A stretch of DNA of 64,000 nucleotides from Tubulanus polymorphus (taxonomy: Eukaryota > Nemertea > Palaeonemertea > Tubulaniformes > Tubulanidae): NCBI RefSeq assembly GCF_964204645.1, contig NC_134031.1, positions 434,001 through 498,000 on the forward strand. Direction: 5' to 3'. Numbering within the stretch: position 1 is the first letter of the stretch; every line of letters starts with the position of its first letter. A program made the position numbers and the translations under genes. Positions 1 to 11,347 of this stretch are shown piece by piece. The notes beneath the pieces are model-generated. The model was not told the origin of the DNA, did not search any database, and saw only the letters and a program-made list of their open reading frames with translations.

Positions 1-279
1 ATCAAATGCACTGCAGCGAACCTGGTGGATCCTCGCTTGCCACAAGTGGAACCCTCGATTTCCACAGTAACGTTGGCAGTTCGCTGTTTCATATAACCTT
101 CACACAGACAAACACATGTAAATTACAATACATACGTTTTTATTTCCAGCCCTTGAAACAAGAGCGCGTGAGTATCAACAGAAATAGAAACTCGATACCT
201 AAATCTATTGTTCGTCTTGAAAGAGATATTTAATTGTTAATTGATTAGTTATAAACGGCGACGGTTTTATATATTTCAG

Positions 280-3216
280 ATGAAGGATCAGATTGGGGTT
301 ACTCGGAACACGGTGCAGGTATGATTCAGACCTACGTACCTCCTGCAGCTTACCCGCCTTACCCCCCCCCCCCCCCCACATGGAATGAGAATTGCATATT
401 ATGAAACTATCTGTATTTCAGGAAAAATTTAGAATCAATTTTCGCTATACTCTTGATAATATACCGATTATTTTCTTTCTGTCACTGAAAATTTGAGATT
501 GAATTCTGGCTCAAAAGGTGGTGGAGTTTTGAAATTGAAGGTGGGTGGGGGCGGGGGTGGGGGCGGGGGCTGATCAAATTCGTGTTCCACAGTCAGTTTG
601 AATTTGATTCTACGATTCAAGGATGAACAAATTTAACAAGCCGAGAAAAGTTTAATCAGGTCCTGATTCTGATGTTGATTTTTGAACAGATTGGAAAATT
701 GGTCAGTGTATATCAACAAAACGACAATCCCCAATCATTCTCGATCCACAATCAGCTTGTTGTAATAAAGATCTTCATAAAGTGAACGTCACCGGAATCA
801 ATACGGAATTAGAAATCACGGCTGCTAATAACGGACATGCCTGTAAGTATTATACACATAATAATAACGGATAATTATTCACATAATTATTATTGATTTA
901 TTTATCATACATATATACATATCTATAGATGCATCATTTGATATTCCTTTAATAAATTATTAGGTATATCAGTAATATCAATATTAATATCAATTCATTA
1001 TAATATTTCACATAGATGTTAAAGTATCAGGCCCCAGGTGCACCAGGTTGTGGTTTAATTCCTGAAATTGTCTCAACTCTTGAGACTGATGTTAAATCGT
1101 TAGATCGGTTATAGAACCAAAATGAGTTTAGACTGGTCTTAAGTTATTAGATTGGTTATGGAAATATGACGGTGTTCGACTGGTCTGAAATCTAAGCCTT
1201 ATACCCTCTCTTATACCCTGTTTTCCCACAAGAACGGATATAAAACAATGAAGCCCTGAATGCAGTCATAAAATCTCAGGCATATAATCAGTATGAGAAA
1301 TAATTATTAACCGTTGAATTTATCTGTGTTTTATTCTGTGCTAATATTTTTCAGTAATAATGAAAGGAAAGTCTGGGTCAATGAATGCGGTTAGAGTCGA
1401 TCTATCAAAAACGACCAATGAGAAAGATTCGACGGCTAAGTATTTTCTGAGTCAGTTTCATATGCACTGGAAGGCCAGCGGTACAAGTTTACAAGGCTCC
1501 GAACATAAACTTGACGGCAAATTCTACGACGCTGAGGTATGCTACAGATTAATATTCTATTCTAGAGTGGAATTCTTATCAATAAGAGGTTTTACTGCCG
1601 CGATATCCGCCTTATATTTCGGATCGAGATTAGTTACTAACAACGACCTTCTCATTCTCAATAACTTCAGTAAAATTATGATTAGTTTCTAACAACGACC
1701 TTCTCAATCTCAGCGACTTCAACTATTCAGTACAATTCTAATTAGTAACTAATAACTAATCTGTGTTTATTTGATAATCAGTTAATGATGTTTCTATTGG
1801 CGGTGAATTTTGCTATTTTCTATGTGATGTAAAGTTACACATGGTAATGCAAACATCAAGTGCAGTTGACGATATATTCGCAGTTCTAGGTTTCTTAGTC
1901 GATGCAAGCGGAACCACAGATGTAAGTTTGTCTGAAATCGAGTTCACGCGAACCCAGTTTCACAGCTGTGATTCTTACTTTACTCAACGATTAAAACAAT
2001 GGAAATTATTTGATTTTTGATGGAAACGTGAAACCTGAACTAATTAGCCTTCCCCGAACCCTATTGCGCAGTTAATCGGCTTGACTTAAATTGATTTATT
2101 TCCAATGTTTTAAACTGTTAAATTGTAACCGTGAACACTGTAAAACTGAGTTAATATGCTTCAATGTTGACACATAATTTACCTCGTCACACGTGACTAC
2201 TGTTGATTGAGTGATACAAAACTAGAATTTTATCTGTTTGTTAGAAATATAAGAATTATTTTCATAAATCATTTTCATATGGTGACTTTTCAGAACAAAG
2301 AATTTCAGAAGATTCTCGGTGTCGGGCTGTCAACTCTGAAAGAAAACGGTCAGTCAAAATATTTCATCTCATCAAAGTCTTATTTCGATTTAAAGCAAAA
2401 TTCTGTAAATTCGCTCTTTTGATAGTTCGAATTCTATATGGTTCGAGTCCCGGTTTCAACAATCGACCTCCCGGACTCGTGTGGGCGTGGGAAGGACGCA
2501 ATAAATAAATAAAGATTAAATGAAAATATGTTTATACGATGTCTATGAAATCTACTGGATCTACTGACTGTATTCTAATGAAATTATTGCAGACTTACCT
2601 TTGAAACGATTTCAGAAAGTAAAGATGTGAACGGTAAATTCAGTTTGTCTCGGTTTATCGGGTTTAATGACGCGGATTATGAGAATTATTATCGATATGA
2701 AGGAAGTTTGACGACTCCACCTTGTTCCGAACAGGTGAAGTGGACTGTATTCCATAAACCAATCGTCATCAGTAAAAGTCAGGTAACGGCATTTCTGTAA
2801 TTCCACTGCTGTCAGTTTAAATATCGAGATTTGAATTTGATTTAATAATATAGTTCAAAAATCAACAGTCGAAACTGGACTTGAGAATCGATACGTTCAC
2901 AATAGTCATTAGTCATTAGTCATTAGTCATTAGTCGTAAGTCATTAGTCATTAGTCATACGATTGATCAGAAAATCTCGTTATAGTTGGATAAATTGAGG
3001 AGTTTACCAGTAATTGGTAAAATGGACAACTGGAGGACGGCTAAACCCGCGCAGCCACAACACAAGCTTACTACTACAAATAGCAAGACTACATTCTGTG
3101 AACTGCCTCCTCTACCGGTGCGGTTTCAAACATTCGTATCATTCACTCGAATATTTCAGAGGAAAAAATTGAATTTATTCAAATCTATATTTTTCAGAGT
3201 TCGTGAAACATGGTGA
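280..3216 (+). CDS. alpha-class carbonic anhydrase, N-terminus missing
   Basis: Carbonic anhydrase catalyses reversible hydration of CO2. Exons read: 280-318, 690-842, 1355-1536, 1835-1921, 2294-2348, 2616-2782 and 2986-3216 (stop TGA); phases agree at every junction. The family hallmarks are present: [10 protein letters not shown] near the start, QSPI, NNGHA (proton-shuttle His), QFHMHW (two zinc-ligand His), [14 protein letters not shown] followed across an intron by LHMV (third zinc His), and [16 protein letters not shown] with the active-site Thr. All three zinc ligands are intact, so an active enzyme is expected. The start codon and any signal peptide lie upstream of the window. Extra Cys residues (QCIS, ACCN) would suit a secreted form, which is inference. 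The last exon runs on past the catalytic fold as a basic tail and could be spliced differently. It converges on the DUF885 gene with about 150 bp between stops. Confidence 0.88.
541..570 (+). other. G-rich tract in carbonic anhydrase intron, possible G-quadruplex
   Basis: Several runs of three to five G separated by single T or C bases lie on the coding strand in the intron between the first two visible exons. The pattern satisfies the usual four-run G-quadruplex rule. A pure C run lies nearby at 364-378. Confidence 0.45.
2430..2515 (+). mobile_element. SINE-like fragment
   Basis: Contains a tRNA B-box-like motif (GGTTCGAGTCCCGG) followed after about 60 bp by an AATAAATAAATAAA tail, the arrangement expected of a truncated tRNA-derived SINE. 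It lies in an intron of the carbonic anhydrase gene. No A box or target-site duplication was recognised. Confidence 0.35.
2903..2957. repeat. 7-bp tandem repeat (ATTAGTC)
   Basis: About seven imperfect copies of ATTAGTC in the last intron of the carbonic anhydrase gene, ending about 30 bp before the 3' splice site. Confidence 0.8.
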
Positions 3217-3366
3217 CATTTTCGGTGGAGGGAGGTTTAAAACCTACAGCCTCGATTCCCTGGGCCTCATTTCCTCGACTGGATTCCCTGAGCCTCCTGT
3301 ACCCCGCATCCCCTCAGCATGAATCCCTAGAGCATTGAATGTTTTATCATCTATTTCAAATCCAAT

Positions 3367-6300
3367 TCAGTTGAATACGATTGAGAACACAAAAGTCACA
3401 GTGATAACTGAAACCCCGGCGGAAAGTTGTACAGTTTTTGAATGACTGGCCGCCGCAGTGTTTATTCGAGATTTCTTCAACCAGTTATTGATATACGCGT
3501 CAACTACATTCAGCGGCGCTGGTCCAACGTTCATTATTTGTTCATGAAAATCCCGTATGTCAAAATCTTCCCCTGCAGAAAAAAATAGTTAATTTACAAC
3601 ATCTTCAATCAAATAGAATAAAACATAGAAAGAATTTCAAATTGTTCTACATTGAATAATTTCTTTTTTCGGGATCCAGTTCCACAGTTGTGAGTTAGAG
3701 TTAACTCTGAACTCAGGATCCAGTTCCACAGTTGTGAGTTAGAGTTAACTCTGAACTGAGGATCCAGTTCCACAGTTGTGAGTTAGAGTTAACTGTGAAC
3801 TGAGGATCCAGTTCCACAGTTGTGAGTTAGAGTTAACTCTGAACTGAGGATCCAGTTCCACAGTTGTGAGTTAGAGTTAACTCTGAACTGAGGATCCAGT
3901 TCCACAGTTGTGAGTTAGAGTTAACTCTGAACTCAGGATCCAGTTCCACAGTTGAGAGTTAACTTCGAATAAGTTCATTTTTATTGAATTGACTCAGAGT
4001 CAAATCTTCAGATTCAGCAACTAATGGAACTGGGTCCTGTTTGTTTTCGGTGTGGACTTATTATTTTTATTACCCAATATTGCCTCAGCTTTTTCCCGAA
4101 GTTCCATGATTTTCATTTTACCAATAATATACGCACAGGCCTGTAAAATATCACAATCAAACCGCCATGAAACTAACAGTTGAAAAATCGCTTTATCTAA
4201 GAGAGAATGACAGCGGTTTTAACTTCTAACTTTTTGCATTTCAAATGTAACAGTTGTATTAGAATTAACATTATACATTCGGATGGTATTTGATACTTAC
4301 GGATGATATTTGATACTTACCTGTCCAGGCCAGGCTATATAACGGTTGATTTCATTTTCTATTTGAGATTGCGGTAAAGTTGTATAATTTCTCAAATATT
4401 CCACACCTTGTTCCCGCGACCAACTGTGGAAATAGAAAACGTTGATAGTGGATACTGTGGAATCTCGTTCAACGAATTTCAGGAGACCAGAAAATCAGTT
4501 CGAACTGTCAGAGGTGAACCAGGATCCAGCTTCACAGTTCACAACCCAGTTCCACAGTTCTGGACCCAGTTCCACAGATCTGGACCCAGTTCCACAGTTC
4601 TGGACCCAGTTCCACAGTTCTGGACCCAGTTCCACAGTTCTGAACCCAGTTCCACAGTTCTGGACCCAGTGCCACAGTTCTGGACCCAGTTCCACAGTTC
4701 TGGACCCAGTTCCACAGTTCTGGACCTAGTTCCACAGTTCTGGACCCAGTTCCACAGTTCTGGACCCAGTTCCACAGTTCTGGACCCAGCTCCACAGTTG
4801 TGGACCCAGTTCCACAGTTGTGGACCCAGTTCCACAGTTCTGGACCCAGTTCCACAGTTCTGGACCCAGTTCCACAGTTCTGGACCCAGTTCCACTGTTC
4901 AGGACCCAGTTCCACAGTTCTGGACCCAGTTCCACAGTTCTGGACCCAGTTCTAGGCCCTGTTCTCATTATGTAACCAATGGAATGATATCCGAGGATAT
5001 AATTTTAGATACGAACAAAGAAGTAAAGGCTCACAGTGAGCTTTGTTAGAATTGAGATAATTCCTACCCTTGTGCGTGGATACCAGTGTCTACCACTAGT
5101 CGCGCAGCTCTGTGTAACATTGACGAATATAAACCAAACCTTAACAAACAAATAATCAGAGCATGCACAGAATTCATTTACTCATTTGAAAATGCTTTTT
5201 GATACACGATCTCGCGGAGAAGACATTACCTGGAGTAGGGGACTGTATCGTACATTCCTAGTTCGTTACCTAGTGTCTCAGCATACATCGCCCAACCCTA
5301 TACAGATTAAGAAAATATAAGAAAACTAACATTTATCTCTTTTGTGGTAATTTCAATTCTGGCTTTTTTAAATTCATTATGAAATAAAATTTGATAAGAA
5401 AGTTATATAAGAAATTTCATTTTTGTATATTTTCCTCAATGTTTAATAAACATCTTACCTCAGTGTATGTGGTTTGGAATGGCCAGTTAAATGGTACCGC
5501 GTAATATTTCCTATATTCTATCAGTCGACGGAATAATGGCAGACTATTTTGAATCGCAAAAGACGTCTGAAAAATATGCAAAAATCGTGTTCAAAAACAA
5601 ACCGTAAAACAATTTCTTAGAAGAAACGGCCAATATTGCGAGTTAGGACCTGAGAATGATGTCCCGGTTCAGACTCGTGAAGTGCTAAAGCGACCATGTT
5701 GAATTTGGGTCTGAAAAATGAGGAAAAAATTAATCATAAGAAAATCGAGATTAAATGTATAGGTTTGAATGTGTTCAGTTGAGCGAGTCGACCTTCTGTT
5801 CGGTTGGTAAACATTAGCCTTGAATATACCGGGTCTACTGCCATCTAGCGGCGGTTCCGAGTACCGACCTGTAGGCCCGTTATTATTAGGATTAATTTCA
5901 ACTCTGAAAAAAATGAATTATCGAAATTATTCACAAAAACAGTAAAATATATTCAGTTAAATCGTAACTTATTAATGAAAAATGGAAATAAGAGGACAAT
6001 TGAAATGTATTATTTTGGTTCAGTTTTACCATTGTAAAACTCTCAGGGTCCCGGTTTTATCCCCCCTCCCCCAGCCCGCTGTTCTACCACCCTCCCCCAG
6101 CCCGCTGTTCTACCACCCTCCCCCAGCCCGCTGTTCTACCACCCTCCCCCAGCCCGCTGTTCTACCACCCTCCCCCAGCCCGCTGTTCTACCACCCTCCC
6201 CCAGCCCGCTGTTCTACCACCCTCCCCCAGCCCGCTGTTCTACCATCCTCCCCCAGCCCGCTGTTCTACCACCCTCCCCCAGCCCGCTGTTCTACCACCC

Positions 6301-9300
6301 TCCCCCAGCCCGCTGTTCTACCACCCTCCCCCAGCCCGCTGTTCTACCACCCTCCCCCAGCCCGCTGTTCTACCACCCTCCCCCAGCCCGCTGTTCTACC
6401 ATCCTCCCCCAGCCCGCTGTTCTACCACCCTCCCCCAGCCCGCGGTTCTACCACCCTCCCCCAGCCCGCTGTTCTACCACCCTCCCCCAGCCCGCTGTTC
6501 TACCACCCTCCCCCAGCCCGCTGTTCTACCACCCTCCCCCAGCCCGCTGTTCTACCACCCTCCCCCAGCCCGCTGTTCTACCACCCTCCCCCAGCCCGCT
6601 GTTCTACCACCCTCCCCCAGCCCGCTGTTCTACCATCCTCCCCCAGCCCGCTGTTCTACCACCCTCCCCCAGCCCGCGGTTCTACCACCCTCCCCCAGCC
6701 CGCTGTTCTACCACCCTCCCCCAGCCCGCTGTTCTACCCCCCGACCCCCGCAGTTTACCTGATCGGAACCGTCGTCTTCTTCCAGAAAACTTTTCCCAAT
6801 TTCTGTTGCACGTTTTTGATAATCTTTCGGTATCCCTCTATTAACTGACTCTGAAACCAAATCACACCAATAAAATAAATCAATCAACTATACTGACGTT
6901 AACCAGGCGGTCACGTGACACTTACTTTAGTCCGATAGAAATTCTCCGGTTTTGACAGCAATAGATTTTTATATTCAGAGATACTTCCGGTAAAACCGTC
7001 TTCAAGCATCATCTGAAAACGAGGCAGTAGAATTTCGAAAATTGTATTTGAATTCGATTCGAATGAAATGAAATAAAATATAATTCAACAATAGATTCAG
7101 CAAAAGATGAAAAGATCTTTATATTTATGTTTCGATCCACGTTTAATTAAAGACTAGTAAATAACTAGCGATCAGTATTGTGGGATTTCTCTCATATCTA
7201 AGTCAACACGGATATCGTGTATCTCCACCACTTACAATTTATTCCGCTCCCAGTTGCTATAAAACTTACTTTTGATATTTTTGATTCGATATTTTTTATT
7301 TCTTGTTGCCCTTTCACGTGTAACTGTTCCGGTGTTAGATCGACGCTAAGGTGCCATTTTAAACAGGCTTTATAGTAAGCTATACCATCCGGAAGTGACG
7401 ACACGGCTATATCAGTCCGTAACTTCAATGAATAGTCCTGTAAATAGGTGTTGTAGATATCACGTATCGCTGGTCTCACTTCTTCATTGATCGTACGTAA
7501 ACCAACAGATTGTAAATAACTTCTGTAAATACAATATTAGAATTCACAGGTTGAACTTGGATCTGGTTTTTATGAAGATGTAATGGCGATGACTCGAACC
7601 TGTTCGCTGCGCTGATCGTATTTGGAATGTCTCTAAACGGTTTATAAAAGAATGAATCTTCTGCGTTCGTGTTTAAAATCCGTTCTAGTTTTTGCTGAAC
7701 TCCTGTCTGAAATATATATAGTTTATTTTTTAATAGCCCGAGAATCCGGTTGAACATTCGTGACTTAGTCTAAACGCGTTCTTAGATCAAGGCCTTAAGT
7801 TGGTACAAGTCCTATATGCTTAGACTGGTCTTAGCTCAAAGCTTCGATAGTATTCTGTAACTAGTTCCACAGTTCTCCACATTGCAATAATATGATAGAA
7901 TCCCACAATACAAAAAAAACAAAGTCCAATATATTTCCTTGAGCTAGTGTAGTTTGGGTAACCTTTCGTAATAGTCAACTTCAGGAATACTGCATTCCTT
8001 GAGCCAGTAATTTAGGTAACCTTTCGACTATATCCTAATAGTCATCTTCAGGAATACTGCATTCCTTGAGCCAGTAGTTTAGGTAACCTTTCGACGATAT
8101 CCTATAGTCATCTTCAACTCGTTTTAATTATTTGTATTTCGGATCACTTTGCCGCAGTTTCATTTCACAACACGGACTCAAGAATCAGTTTCAAGTTACA
8201 AATAAACCTACTCAGTGAACTACAGAGTCTGATTGAACTTACAACTGGTTCCTATATTCTATACTAATGAAGTGCATAATTACCATAGCTGAAACGTGGT
8301 TTGTAGTTGCGCGACGAATTGCGATCTGCCAAAATCTCTTTATTTCTGATAACTATTTAATCGAAAATATAAATGAATTTTATAATAAACGCTTATTTTG
8401 TAATTAAATGATAGATATCTGTAAAATTCGTACGGATTATTGTTAAGCACCTGTTGGGGAAGTTTACGAAGGCGTTTTATTAATTTCTGATAATCGTCCA
8501 TATTTCTAAACTTCATCCACGATATTAGACTCGACCAGTCAGATAGAGGAGTGTCCATGCTGTTCCACGGGTTCATAGCTCCGTATCTTAACAAACAACA
8601 ATAACATCACCATTGTAATTCATTTACAGCATTTATATTCAAATTATTTAATTTCAAATGATCATGAATTGATTCTAGAATTAGATCAGTTTTATAGAAA
8701 TCCAAATTTGAAACCAATAGTATAGTTATAGGGGGGTTCTGGCAAAGCTAACTTGGGCTAACTATTGAGCTAACTATTGAGCTAACTATTGAGCTAATGT
8801 GGGCCCACAAACATAGACCATAAGAACGAATTCCCATCCACTTGAATTAGCCCAATTGTGAACTTCCTTTTCAACATTCCATTGTAAAATGACCATCCCT
8901 TTGTTCATAACGATACCACCGCAATCTGTTTAGAGTATGAAAAACGTAAGCTTGTATGAACTAACTAAGCATTGGCTCAATGTTAGCTCAGCTCATATTA
9001 CCTCTTAATATAAGCTCATATTAGCTCAATGTTAGCTCAATATTTAACCCAAGTTAGCTCAATAGTTAGCCCAAGTTAGCTCAATAGTTAGCCCAAGTTA
9101 GCCCAATAGTTAGCCCAAGTTAGCTCAATATTTAGCCCAAGTTAGCTGTGCCAGAACCCCCTATAACTATACTACTGAATCATACATAGTCTAACAATTA
9201 TCTATTTATTCTTACTCTCTGAATTGATATCCCATTAAAAACGTCTGTAGTAGATCAGTGAGTATAGCCAAACTGGTGGCTCTTTTACTGTCTAATTTAG

Positions 9301-10127
9301 TGTCGTCGATTGTAAGCGCCGTTTTCAAAAACGAGTCAGCTTGTTTCTGTAAAATAAACCCCCAGTTACAAATGACTTCCTTACAGCTGCGATAACACGC
9401 ACTTACACCTGGAGTAGGTAAGCTGATTACTCACCTTTCTGCGATCGAAGGCAAGTAGAGTGAATTCCTCAACCTCAGAATCGCGATCGTGAAGTCCATA
9501 TTTCGTACCGAACTCGGGGCTTTCTTTCAGGCGCCAATCCCAAAATTTCGTGATCAAATCGTCAATTTTAGCCGTTTCTAAACCGGATTCAACTGTAGAA
9601 GAATTTACCCAATCTGTACAAATCGACTTCTATTCAATGAATATTCTGATTGAATTGTGTAACTTATAAATTCCAACCCAGATGTAATAGGTGTTACTTG
9701 GAAAAGCCTTCAACAGGCAGGCCAAAAACCATTGTCTTATCATACTGAGTAAGACAGATGCGGTTAGTTTGTACGGGTCTCGCTAAACAACATTAGCCTA
9801 TAGCCGCGATCACACGGAGGCGATTTGACCCGTGTCACATTTGTGTGATCGCGGCTGGGATTGACACCAATGGTTGAACCTTGAACTAAACACATGTCAA
9901 ATGATCACTGTGAAGGTTTTTACAGTCAGATCTAAGACATTCTTGATTCTATAGACGATCGGTCTCAGTCTGACCACTTCATTTAACACCATAAACACCT
10001 GCACTTTAAGACCTAAACCACAACTGTGCGACCGGGCCAAGTATCAATTACCTGTTGATCCAGAAGATTCCTTTACAATAAGAAGACATATAATCGGAAA
10101 TATTGAGGTAGTAATCCGGTGGTTCAT
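3367..10127 (-). CDS. secreted DUF885-family (PF05960) putative metallopeptidase
   Basis: Seventeen exons, 625 codons, all phases consistent: 10127-10052, 9592-9435, 9346-9216, 8586-8451, 8325-8284 (42-bp microexon), 7706-7600, 7522-7270, 7012-6926, 6850-6759, 5903-5793, 5710-5650, 5566-5459, 5297-5230, 5139-5068, 4423-4321, 4140-4074, 3572-3367. The first exon starts at an ATG followed by a hydrophobic stretch (IFPIICLLIV), a likely signal peptide. DUF885 landmarks seen: WDWRLKESPEFGTKYG, SLPDGIAYYKACLKWH, DGSRPGIFKANVY, LALHESEPGHHSQ (HExxxGHH near residues 409-416, probable zinc site), GWAMYAETLGNELG (possible Glu ligand near 461), ARLVVDTGIHAQGWSREQ and LGEDFDIRDFHE. After a Ser-rich stretch the protein ends in a hydrophobic tail (VSVITVTFVFSIVFN), suggesting a GPI-anchor signal; this is inference. 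The substrate is unknown; the family is chiefly bacterial. Introns carry four satellites and a 457-bp inverted-repeat element. Confidence 0.88.
3672..4039. mobile_element. family-A inverted-repeat element (MITE) with expanded left end
   Basis: Six to seven direct copies of a 44-bp unit beginning GGATCCAGTTCCACAGTT are followed by a spacer and then the inverted end (GGAACTGGGTCCTG). It looks like a short inverted-repeat transposon whose left half was tandemly amplified. It sits in the last intron of the DUF885 gene, ending 35 bp downstream of exon 16. Confidence 0.75.
4548..4955. repeat. 20-bp minisatellite
   Basis: About twenty copies of CCAGTTCCACAGTTCTGGAC, the terminal motif of the family-A element reduced to a 20-bp unit. 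It lies in a DUF885 intron upstream of exon 15. Long open frames over it on both strands are repeat artefacts. Confidence 0.92.
6059..6737. repeat. 27-bp C-rich minisatellite, about 25 copies
   Basis: The unit contains CCCCAGCCCGCTGTTCTACC. Copies are nearly identical, with a few point variants (CATCC, CCGCGG) recurring at intervals, suggesting recent expansion. It lies in the DUF885 intron after exon 9, ending about 20 bp from the splice donor. The 288-residue open frame across it exists only because 27 is a multiple of three. Confidence 0.95.
7765..7870. mobile_element. family-B inverted-repeat element, degraded
   Basis: Contains the family-B internal words (TAGACTGGTCTTAG, AACTAGTTCCACAG) in a DUF885 intron; the ends are not clear. 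Confidence 0.4.
7936..8112. repeat. tandem repeat, unit about 74 bp, 2.5 copies
   Basis: The words GGTAACCTTTCG and CAGGAATACTGCATTCCTTG recur in order three times with small differences, inside a DUF885 intron. Confidence 0.75.
8718..9174. mobile_element. 457-bp inverted-repeat element with subterminal 12-bp repeats
   Basis: The left end TAGTATAGTTATAGGGGG is followed by GTTCTGGC; the right end is its reverse complement (CCCCCTATAACTATACTA). Inside both ends are arrays of GCTAACTATTGA-like 12-mers in opposite orientation. No coding capacity is seen. This is typical of a non-autonomous DNA transposon. It is inserted in the DUF885 intron between exons 3 and 4. Confidence 0.8.
9802..9856. mobile_element. 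55-bp hairpin element
   Basis: Perfect 14-bp inverted arms (AGCCGCGATCACAC) surround a 27-bp loop in DUF885 intron 1. Probably the ends of a very short MITE. Confidence 0.5.
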
Positions 10128-11347
10128 CTTTCAGTTCGGTTTGAGCGCGCGCGTCTGTTATCAGGATACGTCGTCTTTATCACACACTACATCAAAAACT
10201 AAGTTAATAAAATAGCGTAATTAATGTTTATATGTTAAACTAACACATCCTAGTTCGTATCGGCGGTGGTGTATGACAATATAGTTATACAAATATAAAC
10301 CAGGTTAAATCTAAATCGGGTTTAAACATTATTCATTCATATACACGTACCGGGGGAAAAAAGTTATTTCCCCCTTTACTGATAGCGAGAGATAAAGACT
10401 ACTAATAATACCTGGTAAAATACCTGATAATATACATCATATATCAATATTGAAAATGATAAGTTTCAGATATGATATACTTACCTATTCTATATATACC
10501 GCACTAGTGTAAGCTGTTATCCCCGCTGAGAATCCTACAACTTACCGTACGATCATCTGTCTTACACAAACCCCCCAAACATAACTTACTTACATCACAC
10601 GCGGAATAACTCTCTCTACCTCCTCCACTTCACATACCTCTCTCCCTCATCTCTGTAACTCGTTGTTTTATTATTTGTTTAAATCATGTTGACACCTGTT
10701 TAGTTTTTATTTTATTGTAGGTTTAGTTGTGGGTCGTTAACCTTGGTATAGTGTGTGTAAGCACAGGTGAGATATCAATCTCAATCTCTCTTTACACGCA
10801 CTGAGGAACTAAGGGCAGTAGAAACTGATCCTCGAAATATTCACTATACCATCTGAAAAATTGATGATCTGATTGATGATTATCATCAGATTTCTGTCCC
10901 CGTGAACCTTATGTCACAATCGGGTAATTACGGTGGTATCTTAAATTCCATCGTTTTCCAATCTAAGTTTTTACTTCGAAATTTAAAAATAACGACTTTT
11001 CGACTTTTATATTTACGTAAAATACTATTTATCATTTGTATCTCTCTCAGCCGTTTTGATGATCCAGATATGAATACAATTTTCAGTTGCAGTTTATGTG
11101 TTGTTTACCCTTAGGTCATGTACTGTACTGAATAGGTTTTTTTCTACATAAATGCTACACAGTTATGATCTAAAAAAAAACTTAAATCCAAAAATGCAAT
11201 TTTTCTAATGGGATATTTGAGAAAATTATTTCATCAATTATGGTTGATGCGGATTTTAGTTCGGGGCTCTTTCTTGTTGTGATACATTAAAAGCAAGGTC
11301 AGATTGTTACTTGTTTGTATTTTTGAGTTGCCAACAGAAAGTTCAAC
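10128..11347. other. intergenic, promoters of DUF885 and the PAN-like gene
   Basis: The two flanking genes are transcribed away from each other, so both promoters should lie here. No conserved open frame was recognised, and the short open frame at 10902-11114 does not resemble a protein. Confidence 0.5.

Noticed and set aside
5840-5860. CTCF-like GCTAGATGGCAG
   Set aside because: It lies in a conserved DUF885 coding motif (DGSRPG), so coding constraint explains it.
5982-6848. 288-residue Pro/Ser-rich open frame
   Set aside because: Produced by a 27-bp satellite in a DUF885 intron; no start context or codon signal beyond the repeat.
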